This document shows positions 25,201-31,857 of a DNA stretch of 64,000 nucleotides, in pieces (the stretch's first letter is position 1; each line of letters starts with the position of its first letter). Source of the DNA: Micromonospora echinofusca (GTDB lineage Bacteria; Actinomycetota; Actinomycetes; Mycobacteriales; Micromonosporaceae). Under the pieces are notes generated by a model, which was given only the letters and a program-made list of their open reading frames with translations, ran no database searches and had not been told where the DNA came from. The stretch is from positions 2,806,501 through 2,870,500 of the forward strand of contig NZ_LT607733.1 of NCBI RefSeq assembly GCF_900091445.1. Reading direction: 5' to 3'. The position numbers were made by a program, and so were the translations under genes.

Positions 25201-27550
25201 AGGGTGGGCGACCGTGGGTGAGGTCGGTGTAGAGGTGGTTGAGTTCGGTGTGGAAGAGGCCGACGGACCAGCCGTCGAGGACGATGTGGTGCCAGGTGAG
25301 GCAGAGCACGTGGGCGGTGTCGGTGAGTTGGAGGATGTGGCTGCGTAGTAACGGGCCGGTGGCGAGGTCGAACGGTGTGTCGAGCTCGGCGCGCAGGACG
25401 TCGCGGACGTGGTGGTCGTGGTGGTGGGGATCGATGTGGGTGAGGTCGTGGCGGGTGCTGTGGTGGGTGGTGGGGGGTTGGGCGATTTGCAGGGGGACGC
25501 CGTTGTGTTCGGTGAAGGTGGTGCGCAGGACTTCGTGTCGGTGGATGATTTCGCCGATGGCGGTGTCGAGGTGGTCGAGGTCGAGTTCGCCGTCGATGTG
25601 CCAGGCGGTTTGGGTGTTGTAGGCGGTGGATTTCGGGTCGAGGGTGTGCAGGAACCACAGGCGTTGCTGCGCGAACGACAACACCCGACCCGGTGCCGGA
25701 GGCCCACCGTCGCGCGGGACCGGATCCGGATCCGCTGCGGTGCGGACGTCCTCCTCCCGGGCCGGCGCCGAGGCCAACTCGGCCCGCAGGCGTTCGGCCA
25801 TCGCGGCCACGGTCTGCGCCTCGAACACGATCGCCGCCGAGACCGGCAGGCCGAACCGCTCGCGTAGCCGGACGGCGACCATCGTGGCCCGCAGCGAGTG
25901 CCCGCCCAGGGCGAAGAAGTTGTCGTCCCGGTTCGGCGACTGGCCGAGCACGTCGGCCCACACCTGTGCCACCCGCCGCTCCAGGTCGTCGCGCGGCGCC
26001 TCGCCGACCCGCTCCGCCGGTGCGGGCAGCGCGGCCCGGTCCAGCTTGCCGTGCGGCGTGAGCGGCAGGGCGGCGAGCCGGACCCACGCGGCGGGCACCA
26101 TCGTGGCCGGCAGGGACCGGGCCGCGTGCTCGGCCAGCGCCGCGTCGTCCGGGCCGGCCTCGGGCACGACGTACCCGACCAGCCGAGGGCCGGCCGTGCC
26201 CTGGTGCAGCCCGACGGCGGCGGCCCGCACGTCCGGGTGGCGCAGCAGCACGCTCTCGATCTCGCCCAGCTCGATGCGGTGACCGTGCAACTTCACCTGG
26301 TCGTCGACCCGGCCGGCGAAGTGGTAGGTGCCGTCCGGGAGCTGACGCGCCAGGTCACCGGTGCGGTAGAGGCGGCTGCCGGGCGGCCCGTATGGGTCGG
26401 GCGGGAAACGCTCGGCGGTCAGGGCGGGACGGTCGTGGTATCCGCGGGCCACGCCCGGCCCGCCGATGAACACCTCGCCGAGGCTGCCGGCCGGCACCGG
26501 GCGTAGGTCGTCGGCGAGCAGCCGGATCACGGCACCCGCGGCCGGCAGCCCGAGCGACGGCGGGCCGTCGCCCTCGACCGCCACCTCCCCGGCCATCGCC
26601 AGCACGGTGGCCTCGGTGGGCCCGTACAGGTTGACGGTGGTGAACGTGTGCTCGGGCCGGGGACGCGCCAGCAGCTGCTGACCCCCCGAGCCGAGGATGC
26701 GCAGCGCCCAGTCGGGCGGCGTCGGCCGGGTCAGCACCGCCTCGGCGAGCGGGGTGGGCAGGGTCGCCGAGGTGATCGCGTGCGCGGCGAGCCAGTCCAC
26801 CAGCCGGTCGGGATCGACCCGGGTCTCCTCGTCGGGCAGCCAGAGGCTGGCGCCGGCCACCAGCGGCGCCCAGATGTCCCACACCGACGCGTCGAAGCCG
26901 GGCGAGAAGAGGTGCAGGCAGCGGTCGTCGGGACCGAGCCGCTCCGCGTCGGCCCGCCACCCGGCCAGCCCGCGCAGCGAGCCGTGCTCCACCATGACCC
27001 CCTTCGGCAGGCCGGTGGAGCCGGAGGTGTAGATCACGTAGGCGAGGTCGCCCGGCCCGACCGGCACGGCGGGCGGGCCGTCGGGGTACGCGGCGAGCGT
27101 GGCCCGGTCGTCGTCGAGCAGGACGACCGGGGTTCCGGGGACCACCAGGTCGGGCCGGACCAGCGACCGGACGGTGACGAGCACCCGCGCCCGGGAGTCG
27201 GTGAGCATGTGCCGGACCCGCTGCGGGGGATAGCCGGCGTCGATGGGCAGGTACGCCGCGCCGGCGGTGAGCGCCGCCAGTACGCTGACGATCCCGTCGA
27301 CCCCGCGCGGCAGCAGGACGGCGACCAGGTCGCCGCGGCGTACCCCCGTGGCCCGCAGGTGGTGGGCCAGCCGGTTGCTGCGGGCGCGCAGCTCCCCGTA
27401 GGTGACCAGGGCGTCGTCCGTGCCCAGCGCCGGCGCATCGTCGGGATGCCGGGCGATCACCTCATGGACGAGGTCCGCGTGGCGTGGCGCGACCTCGGCG
27501 GACGACCGGGCGGGGACGGGGTTCGCTGACCAACCGCTTTCCTTGATCAT
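19202..27550 (-). CDS. NRPS: A-PCP-C-A-PCP-C-A-PCP
   Basis: 2,782 residues from ATG 27550 (upstream TTG at 27589 is possible; no Shine-Dalgarno before either). Domain order: A1, PCP1 (Ser552), C, A2, PCP2 (Ser1605), C, A3, PCP3 (Ser2697); both C domains have HHIVLDGWS. It starts with A, so it begins a chain or is fed only through later C domains. Pocket codes read by alignment to PheA: A1 D-A-W-T-L-S-L-V-L-K (aromatic-like start, no clear match), A2 D-A-W-F-F-G-I-V-A-K (hydrophobic), A3 D-A-W-F-L-G-H-V-V-K (one change from a leucine code I recall). Modules 2 and 3 share three near-identical DNA blocks with unusual codons (see repeats). No epimerase or methyltransferase was seen. Confidence 0.95.
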   Translation of the reverse strand: MIKESGWSANPVPARSSAEVAPRHADLVHEVIARHPDDAPALGTDDALVTYGELRARSNRLAHHLRATGVRRGDLVAVLLPRGVDGIVSVLAALTAGAAYLPIDAGYPPQRVRHMLTDSRARVLVTVRSLVRPDLVVPGTPVVLLDDDRATLAAYPDGPPAVPVGPGDLAYVIYTSGSTGLPKGVMVEHGSLRGLAGWRADAERLGPDDRCLHLFSPGFDASVWDIWAPLVAGASLWLPDEETRVDPDRLVDWLAAHAITSATLPTPLAEAVLTRPTPPDWALRILGSGGQQLLARPRPEHTFTTVNLYGPTEATVLAMAGEVAVEGDGPPSLGLPAAGAVIRLLADDLRPVPAGSLGEVFIGGPGVARGYHDRPALTAERFPPDPYGPPGSRLYRTGDLARQLPDGTYHFAGRVDDQVKLHGHRIELGEIESVLLRHPDVRAAAVGLHQGTAGPRLVGYVVPEAGPDDAALAEHAARSLPATMVPAAWVRLAALPLTPHGKLDRAALPAPAERVGEAPRDDLERRVAQVWADVLGQSPNRDDNFFALGGHSLRATMVAVRLRERFGLPVSAAIVFEAQTVAAMAERLRAELASAPAREEDVRTAADPDPVPRDGGPPAPGRVLSFAQQRLWFLHTLDPKSTAYNTQTAWHIDGELDLDHLDTAIGEIIHRHEVLRTTFTEHNGVPLQIAQPPTTHHSTRHDLTHIDPHHHDHHVRDVLRAELDTPFDLATGPLLRSHILQLTDTAHVLCLTWHHIVLDGWSVGLFHTELNHLYTDLTHGRPPSLPPLNTQYADIAQRQHHHWNTTNAQHHLHQLATRLRDAPPVCHPPTDRPRPDTTPGPTTIHHSQLPPDTTTTLTTLATQTGSTPFGILLAAFQLLIHRYTNQNPIVIGTPLTGRTDPDAEKLIGFFVNTLPLAVDINPHHTFRQFLHHSRTVLMHAVTHQDIPFDKLVEHTRPTRDPHTPPLIQTVFTTMDGNDPVPLHTATMRPLPIDEGVAKFDLTVQVQVEPDVVRVLFDYACDLYEPATMAELADSYRALVAAVLADPDRPLSTVVAVTDAQRERLAALIAAPVAVPPGDEGCVPRLVAEAAARHPDVTAVVDGAGAITYRELDEWSNHLAHQLLRHGARPDHPVAVSLPPGTPAITAMLAVLKTGAAYLPIDPTAPPARRHHLITNSAVTILITDHPHDTDTPPGVVTLAPGSAPVAGAIAPPAMDIHPEQVAYVIHTSGSTGTPKGVMVPHRALTNLVHWHLHTHPTGPGQRHGQVASLGFDAAIWEIWPALVSGATLHVADPADRLDPAALHDWLVREGVTTTFLPTPIAEAVLRLPAPSTSRLHKIFTGGDALTTRPSVQAPYTLFNIYGPTETTVAVTVGPVGPDGVHRPDLGTPIAGARIYLLDADLQLVPPGAPGEVYVAGDVVSRGYLNKPGQTAERFLPDPHATTPGSRLYRTGDLCRLRTDGTLEFLGRTDEQIAINGYRIEPGEIEATLRAQPHIEAAFVTTRALPTGRHLIAYVTGTNIDTNHLRDTLHHTLPRHLVPHAILALPHLPLTRNGKIDRNALPTPDTTSRGEAPRDDLERRVAQVWADVLGRTPGRDDGFFAFGGHSMQATLIAARLRQRFDVPVSAAIVFEAQTVAAMAERLRAELASAPAREEDVRTAADPDPVPRDGGPPAPGRVLSFAQQRLWFLHTLDPKSTAYNTQTAWHIDGELDLDHLDTAIGEIIHRHEVLRTTFTEHNGVPLQIAQPPTTHHSTRHDLTHIDPHHHDHHVRDVLRAELDTPFDLATGPLLRSHILQLTDTAHVLCLTWHHIVLDGWSVGLFHTELNHLYTDLTHGRPPSLPPLNTQYADIAQRQHHHWNTTNAQHHLHQLATRLRDAPPVCHPPTDRPRPDTTPGPTTIHHSQLPPDTTTTLTTLATQTGSTPFGILLAAFQLLIHRYTNQNPIVIGTPLTGRTDPDAEKLIGFFVNTLPLAVDINPHHTFRQFLHHSRTVLMHAVTHQDIPFDKLVEHTRPTRDPHTPPLIQTVFTGGNVTGVADGPVSLGTATMRPVAAEPGTAKFDLTVHAEVGTDAVSVYFSYARDLYEPGTMADLADSYRALVAAVLADPDQRLSTVEAVTEEQRRRLATASTGRRRRTGPGGASRPAEAGRDVADRTDVEATEPEGTAGRSDGDPGCVPLLVTERARRQPDALAVVDRTGAITYRELDEWSNHLAHQLLRHGARPDHPVAVSLPPGTPAITAMLAVLKTGAAYLPIDPTAPPARRHHLITNSAVTVLITDHPHDTDTPPGVVTLAPQRPDSPAPSAPRVDIHPQQLAYVIHTSGSTGTPKGVMVAHHALANLVRWHLDAYPSGPGEHHGQIASLGFDAAVWEIWPALVSGATLHVADPADRLDPAALHDWMHRQGLSVAFVPTPIAEAILRLPTPPTTRLRTLLTGGDALTTRPSARTPYALVNHYGPTEATVVATAGAVRPDGTHRPDLGGPIDGVRVLLLDPDLRLVPPGAPGELCIAGDGLARGYLGRPGQTAERFLPDPHATTPGSRLYRTGDLCRLRTDGTLEFLGRTDEQIAINGYRIEPGEIEATLRAQPHIEAAFVTTRALPTGRHLIAYVTGTNIDTNHLRDTLHHTLPRHLVPHAILALPHLPLTRNGKIDRNALPTPDTTSRGEAPRDDLERQLAGIWATVLGVPVAGLGVDDDFFAVGGHSLLATQVTAQAGAVFEVDLPVAALFRDPTIAGLAGELRRVERRPGWVDTVAGLREAVAELTEDQARRALAAATRPEQPYDQTGAPR
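19549..20005 (-). repeat. NRPS repeat block a, copy in A3 (C-terminal A subdomain)
   Basis: About 457 bases matching 22816-23272 at a constant offset of 3,267. It encodes A7-A10 of the adenylation domain up to the PCP linker. The coding strand uses codons such as CAA, GAA and CGA that neighbouring parts of the gene avoid. The match stops abruptly at the A core. Confidence 0.85.
20681..20973 (-). repeat. NRPS repeat block b, copy in A3 (N-terminal A region)
   Basis: About 293 bases matching 23951-24243 at offset 3,270, with at least one substitution (GACGGTGACGG against GATGGTGACGG). It encodes the A1-A2 region of the adenylation domain. The sequence between blocks a and b, which holds the substrate pocket, differs much more between the two modules. 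Confidence 0.82.
21476..22689 (-). repeat. NRPS repeat block c, copy before A3 (C domain and PCP end)
   Basis: About 1,214 bases matching 24635-25848 at offset 3,159, apparently identical in every stretch I compared. It encodes the end of PCP2, the inter-domain linker and almost the whole second condensation domain. The C-domain part has the unusual codon style; the PCP/linker end is host-like. Confidence 0.88.
22816..23272 (-). repeat. NRPS repeat block a, copy in A2
   Basis: Second copy of the A7-A10 block described at 19549-20005. Both boundaries are sharp, from GCCGCTCCAGG at one end to CTGCCCGGG at the other. Confidence 0.85.
23951..24243 (-). repeat. NRPS repeat block b, copy in A2
   Basis: Second copy of the A1-A2 block described at 20681-20973, differing by at least one base. 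Confidence 0.82.
24635..25848 (-). repeat. NRPS repeat block c, copy before A2
   Basis: Second copy of the C-domain block described at 21476-22689. It encodes the end of PCP1 and nearly all of the first condensation domain. Confidence 0.88.
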
Positions 27551-27731
27551 GATGCGCGGATGCTGCCAGCGCGGCACGCGCGTCGTCAATGGAAACGGGC
27601 CGGGCTAGGGGCTCTCCGCGCCATTGTTGGGGCCGGTCAGGCCTCTCGCGGGAGCTGGTTCGGACGGGACCCGGCCGGACCCGCCCCGCGGCGGGCCTGA
27701 CCGCCGGCAGCCGCCTCGACGGCCCGGCGGC

Positions 27732-28334
27732 TCACCTCGACAGGCGGTCGACGACGTCGGCGGCGGTGACCACCTCGCCGAGCTGACCCAACGTCTCCAG
27801 GCTCGCCCGGTGGGTCTCGTCGGTCGCGGCGGTGCAGGCGTCGGCGACGACCACCGGCCGGTAGCCGTGGTTGACGGCCTCGAACACGGTGCCGGTGACG
27901 GAGAGGTTGGTGGCGACGCCGGTGAACAGGAGGGTGTCCACGCCCCGGCGGCGCAGCACCGTGTCGAGTTCGGTGCCGAAGAAGCCGGTGAGGCGGACGT
28001 GGGTGATGACGACGTCGCCGGCCTCCGGCGTGAGTTCGTCGATGATCCGGGCCTTCGGCGCGCCTTCGAGGAACGCCTGCCGCTCCCGGACCATCGCGAA
28101 GCTGGGCGTGTTGGGGATGAGGTCCGGGTAGCCGGGCCGGTGGGCGACCCGCGTGTAGACGACGAGCCCGCCGCTGGCCCGTACGGCCGTGGCGACCTGC
28201 GCCGCGTACGAGGCCACGCGGTGCCGGGTGACCTGCTCGGCGAAGAACGGGCCGAACACGCCGTCGGGGCTGACGACCTCGTGCTGCCAGTGGACGCCGA
28301 CGACGGCCGTCCGCATCGGGTCGAGTTCTCCCAT
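27732..28334 (-). CDS. Isochorismatase-fold (cysteine hydrolase family) protein lacking the catalytic triad
   Basis: 200 residues; ATG with a good GGGAGG site 4-5 bases upstream. The fold is recognisable: TAVVGVHWQ at the first strand, THVRLTGFFGTELD, and GVATNLSVTGT. The Asp-Lys-Cys triad of this family aligns with His (VGVHWQ), His (ITHVRLTGF) and Ser (NLSV), so the usual nucleophilic chemistry is unlikely. It may bind a ligand, use another mechanism or be regulatory. It lies 11 bases after the debranching-enzyme gene and is probably in its operon. The 180 bases between this gene and the NRPS start carry no gene I can support. Confidence 0.85.
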   Translation of the reverse strand: MGELDPMRTAVVGVHWQHEVVSPDGVFGPFFAEQVTRHRVASYAAQVATAVRASGGLVVYTRVAHRPGYPDLIPNTPSFAMVRERQAFLEGAPKARIIDELTPEAGDVVITHVRLTGFFGTELDTVLRRRGVDTLLFTGVATNLSVTGTVFEAVNHGYRPVVVADACTAATDETHRASLETLGQLGEVVTAADVVDRLSR

Positions 28335-28345
28335 CGTCCCTCCCG

Positions 28346-30430
28346 TCACGGGGCGGAGAGCTGCTGCGGCGCCGGCTGGTAGCCCCGTCCGCCCGCGCCG
28401 GCCGGCCCTCTGCCGTACGCGTCGAGGCGCCCCCACCGCCCGGGAATGTCGAGCAGCGCCACGAAGTCGAGACTAGCGGGCAGAGCGGGCCTGATCACAA
28501 GGTCTTCGCCGACCGGGTTGAGTCCGAGCATCGTGCGCAGCAGCAGCAGGGTGGCGCCGGCGGACCACGCCTGCGGGCTGCACGCGGTCGGGTAGTTGAC
28601 CGGGTACTTGGTCTCGTCGCGGCGGTAGCCGGCGAAAGCCTCGGGCAGGCGGCCGTCGTAGAAGACCGCCGCGTCGAGGATCCCGGCGGCGATCCGGGCC
28701 GCCTCGTCGGCGTACCCGTAGCGGCGCAGCCCCCAGGCGATGAACGAGTTGTCGAACGGCCAGATCGTCCCGACGTGGTAGCCGATCGGGTTGTAGCGGC
28801 CCGAGCCCTCGGCGAGGGTACGCACCCCCCAGCCGCTGAACAGCGCGGGCGACATCAGGTGGCGCACCAGGGCGGCGGCCTTCGGCTCGTCGACGATGCC
28901 GCTCCACAGCAGGTGGCCGATGTTGGACGACAGGGCGTCGACCTGGCGGCCGTCGCCGTCGAGCGCGAGGGCCATGTACTCGCCGTCGGCGACCCAGAAG
29001 TCGTGGTTGAACCGCCGCTTGAGGTCGGCGGCCTCCCGCTCCAGCCGGTCCGCGTACGCCGGGTCGTTCCAGACGGCCCGGGCGAGCCGGGCGGTGCGCA
29101 TCTTCGCGTCGTACGCGTACCCCTGCAACTCGCAGGTCGCCCTGGGGAAGCCGGGCAGCCGCCCGTCGCGGTACGAGATGCCGTCCCAGGAGTCCTTCCA
29201 GCACTGGTTCTCCAGGCCGTTGCGGGTGTTGCGCCGCTGGTAGGAGATGTAGCCGTTGCCCGTCAGGTCGGCGTAGTGGTCGATCCAGTCGATCGCCGCC
29301 CGCGCCTGCTGTTCGACCGAGCGGACGAGCCCGACGTCGCCGGTCCAGCGCTCGTACTCGTCGAGCAGCACCAGGAACAGGGGAGTGGCGTCGGCGCTGC
29401 CGAAGTACGGGGTGTGCGGCGTCTCCTCGAACACGCTCATCTCCCCGTACCGCATCTCGTGCAGGATCCGGCCGGGCTCCTCCTCCCGGAAGTCGTCGAC
29501 CCGGCTGCCCTGCCGGAACGCGAGAACCTGAAGCGTGGTGGCCGCGAGGTCGGGCGCGAACGGCAGGGCCTGGAGGCTGGTGAGGATGCTGTCCCGGCCG
29601 AACAGGCTCATGAACCAGGGCAGGCCGGCCGCCGGCACGCTGCGGTCCTCGGCGAGGAAGGGGCTGAACCGCAGCGCGGCCAGGTCGATGAGGCTGCGCC
29701 GGTACGCGCCGCGCAGTGGCTCCCAGCCGGACTCCAGCCGGGGCGCCTCGGCCAGCCAGTCCTTGAGCCGGCGCTCCTTGTCCTGGCTGCGCGTCGTCCG
29801 CGCGGGGATGGTGAGCCGCTCGAGTCCTCGCGGCATCGGCAGGTCCGGCTCGGCGGTCAGGCGGGTACACCACCGGCTGTGCGGTTCGAGGTGGACCCTG
29901 AGCGTCAGCCCGTCGTCGTCCAGCTCCGCCGGCGTCGCCGCGGAGACGATCGTCTCCCGCCGGAAGCGGTCGCGCTGGTAGCCGAGCACGAGGCAGCCGT
30001 CGTCGACGCGCCGGTAGTGCCGGCCCTTCTTCCGCGCCGTCGCGTCCTTGACCTCGAAGACGTCGGCGAAGTCGGCGTCCACCTCGACCCGGACGATCAG
30101 GTCGACCGGCCGGTCCTCGTGGTTGGTGATGCTCAGCTCCTCGTGCAGGCCGGAGTCGAGCGTGTGTATCCGACGCACCGACAGCGTGCTGTTGACGTAG
30201 ACGTCCTGGCGGCCCGGAACCAGGTAGAACCGGTTCTCGAAGTAGTGGATGTCGTCGATCGCCAGGGTGCTCAACCGCTCCCCGTCGATCGTCAGCACCC
30301 ACTTCGACAGCAGGCGCGTGTCGTGGGCGAACAGCCCGAGCGGGGTGTCCGGTGACGGGACGATGTCGCCGGCGCCGTCGCAGACCATGAAGGTCGTGCC
30401 GTCCAGGATGCCGACCTGCTCGTCATCCAT
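28346..30430 (-). CDS. Amylo-alpha-1,6-glucosidase / glycogen-debranching-type protein
   Basis: 694 residues. I chose ATG 30430, which has GGTAGG 5 bases upstream; a GTG two codons earlier is possible. The N-terminal 200 residues match the debranching N-terminal domain (SPDTPLGLFAHDTRLLSKW). The rest is a (alpha/alpha)6-barrel glucosidase (GLPWFMSLFGRDSILTS, LENQCWKDSWDGI, GTIWPFDNSFIAWGL). No signal peptide is evident, so it is probably cytoplasmic and acts on alpha-1,6 branches or related glucosides. Its start overlaps the end of the SCP2-like gene, so the two are translationally coupled. Confidence 0.9.
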   Translation of the reverse strand: MDDEQVGILDGTTFMVCDGAGDIVPSPDTPLGLFAHDTRLLSKWVLTIDGERLSTLAIDDIHYFENRFYLVPGRQDVYVNSTLSVRRIHTLDSGLHEELSITNHEDRPVDLIVRVEVDADFADVFEVKDATARKKGRHYRRVDDGCLVLGYQRDRFRRETIVSAATPAELDDDGLTLRVHLEPHSRWCTRLTAEPDLPMPRGLERLTIPARTTRSQDKERRLKDWLAEAPRLESGWEPLRGAYRRSLIDLAALRFSPFLAEDRSVPAAGLPWFMSLFGRDSILTSLQALPFAPDLAATTLQVLAFRQGSRVDDFREEEPGRILHEMRYGEMSVFEETPHTPYFGSADATPLFLVLLDEYERWTGDVGLVRSVEQQARAAIDWIDHYADLTGNGYISYQRRNTRNGLENQCWKDSWDGISYRDGRLPGFPRATCELQGYAYDAKMRTARLARAVWNDPAYADRLEREAADLKRRFNHDFWVADGEYMALALDGDGRQVDALSSNIGHLLWSGIVDEPKAAALVRHLMSPALFSGWGVRTLAEGSGRYNPIGYHVGTIWPFDNSFIAWGLRRYGYADEAARIAAGILDAAVFYDGRLPEAFAGYRRDETKYPVNYPTACSPQAWSAGATLLLLRTMLGLNPVGEDLVIRPALPASLDFVALLDIPGRWGRLDAYGRGPAGAGGRGYQPAPQQLSAP

Positions 30431-30800
30431 GGCCACCTACCCGGCGTCGCGTGTCGTCCGAGGCGGGCGGCGGCGGGAACAGCTTCCGGACGGTCGCGAA
30501 GAGCCGAGGGCTGCCCGCCACGGCCGCCTCGCCGCGCAGCACGGTCGTCAGGAAGTAGGCCTCTCCGCTGGCGATCCGGTCGAAGACCTCGCGGTCCGCC
30601 TCGACGACCGCGTCCCCGCCGGTGGCCGTCGCCTCCTCGGAGACCCTGATGTCGCCCTTCTCGATGGAGACCAGCCAGTGGTCGGTCCGGCCGTCACGGC
30701 TGATGTCGAAGCGCACGCTGCCCTCGTCGATCACCCTCAGCCGGCGGTCGTGCCCACGGCGCGAGAGGCCGTGGAAGAAATCCCGGGTGGCATCAGTCAT
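30423..30800 (-). CDS. SCP2 sterol-binding-domain protein
   Basis: 125 residues with GAGGAGG upstream of ATG. The sequence fits a single small SCP2-type lipid-binding fold (GSVRFDISRDGRTDHWLVSI, DAVVEADREVFDRIASGE, GEAAVAGSPRLFATVRKLFP). It probably binds a hydrophobic ligand. It is the first gene of a three-gene reverse operon; no direct partner is evident. Confidence 0.85.
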   Translation of the reverse strand: MTDATRDFFHGLSRRGHDRRLRVIDEGSVRFDISRDGRTDHWLVSIEKGDIRVSEEATATGGDAVVEADREVFDRIASGEAYFLTTVLRGEAAVAGSPRLFATVRKLFPPPPASDDTRRRVGGHG

Positions 30801-30995
30801 CGCGACCCCTCCTCACCGGCCACGATTCCCCGGAAACGCCGCTACCGCCTCACCCGGAGAAGGTGAACTTCGCCGAAGCGGCCCCACCGGTCCGCGCTCG
30901 CCGCCGGCCGGCCCCGCACCGCCCCGCCGTGGCGCGTGGGGCGGCCCGGCCGACACCTGCCCCGCCACCCGGTATCGCCACTAGCCTGGGACCCG

Positions 30996-31757
30996 ATGGA
31001 TCCCATCCAGGCGACGCTGCTCGTCGCCGCCGGTGTCGCCACGGGTGCCTTCAACGCGGTCGCGGGCGGTGGCTCCCTGATCGCCTTCTCGGCGCTGATC
31101 GCCGCCGGCATACCGCCGCTCACCGCCAAGCTGACCAGCACCGTCGCCGTCTTTCCCGGCAACGTGGCGAGCGTCGCCGGAGGGTACCGGGACCTGCCGC
31201 CCCGCGCAGACGTCCGGCGCGTCCTGCCCGCGGCGGTCGGCGGCGGCGTCGCCGGCTCGGTGCTGCTGCTGGTGACGCCGAGCCGCGTCTTCGACGCGAT
31301 CGTGCCGTTCCTGGTGATCGCCGCGTCGGCCGTCCTCGGTCTGCGGGGCCGGCTGGACGGCCTGGCCCGGCGCTCCGTCCTGCGGCACGGGCGGGAACAC
31401 CCGGCGGCCCTGCAGGTGTCCGTCGCCCTGGGCGGCGTCTACGGCGGCTACGTCGGCGCCGGGTTCGGCATCGTCCTGGTCGCCGGGCTGGCGCTCCTCC
31501 AGCACGAACCGCTCACCAGGACGATCGCCCTGAAGAACCTGCTGTCGGCCGTGATCTCGTTCACGGCGGTGGTGCTCTTCGTTCTCTTCGGCACCGTCAA
31601 CTGGGCGGGGGTGGCGATCCTCGCCCCGGCCACGGTCGTCGGCGGCTACGTCGGCGCCCGACTGCTCCGCAGACTCCCCGGCGGCCCGCTCAGGGCGGTG
31701 GTCGTCGCGTTCGGGGTGGTCTTCGGGCTGTTCCTGCTGGGGCGCAACGTCCTGTAG
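30996..31757 (+). CDS. TSUP (TauE/SafE) family membrane transporter
   Basis: 253 residues. The ATG has no Shine-Dalgarno; TAGCCT at 30982-30987 would place transcription start at or near the ATG, suggesting a leaderless mRNA. About eight hydrophobic segments and the family pattern GAFNAVAGGGSLIAFSAL in helix 1, with its counterpart GGVYGGYVGAGFGIVLVAGL in the second half. TSUP proteins move sulfite, sulfonates or related organic anions; the substrate here is not evident. The 195 bases upstream separate it from the divergent SCP2 gene and hold only this promoter-like element. Confidence 0.9.
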   Translation: MDPIQATLLVAAGVATGAFNAVAGGGSLIAFSALIAAGIPPLTAKLTSTVAVFPGNVASVAGGYRDLPPRADVRRVLPAAVGGGVAGSVLLLVTPSRVFDAIVPFLVIAASAVLGLRGRLDGLARRSVLRHGREHPAALQVSVALGGVYGGYVGAGFGIVLVAGLALLQHEPLTRTIALKNLLSAVISFTAVVLFVLFGTVNWAGVAILAPATVVGGYVGARLLRRLPGGPLRAVVVAFGVVFGLFLLGRNVL

Positions 31758-31805
31758 ACCGCGCTGCCGCGCTCGACCTACCGCGGGCAGACCCGGCCCC
31801 GACGA

Positions 31806-31851
31806 CGGGACGGGCCCCCGGCCACCCGCTCGGATGACAGGGCCCGTCCCG
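31806..31851. terminator. Hairpin between convergent genes
   Basis: Perfect 12-bp arms CGGGACGGGCCC (31806-31817) and GGGCCCGTCCCG (31840-31851) around a 22-base loop. It lies between the TSUP stop and the stop of the reverse PIG-L gene, so it may serve both strands. There is no T-tract, as is common in high-GC actinomycetes. Confidence 0.7.
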
Positions 31852-31857
31852 CACCGC

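Noticed and set aside
21476..25848. GT-rich repeats considered as transposon copies or a CRISPR-like array
   Set aside because: They are two copies only, in frame, and encode condensation and adenylation subdomains; there are no terminal inverted repeats, transposase or spacers.
28346..30430. Counting the debranching enzyme as a sugar-tailoring gene of the NRPS cluster
   Set aside because: No glycosyltransferase or sugar-nucleotide gene is near, and the protein fits general glycogen or trehalose-type metabolism.
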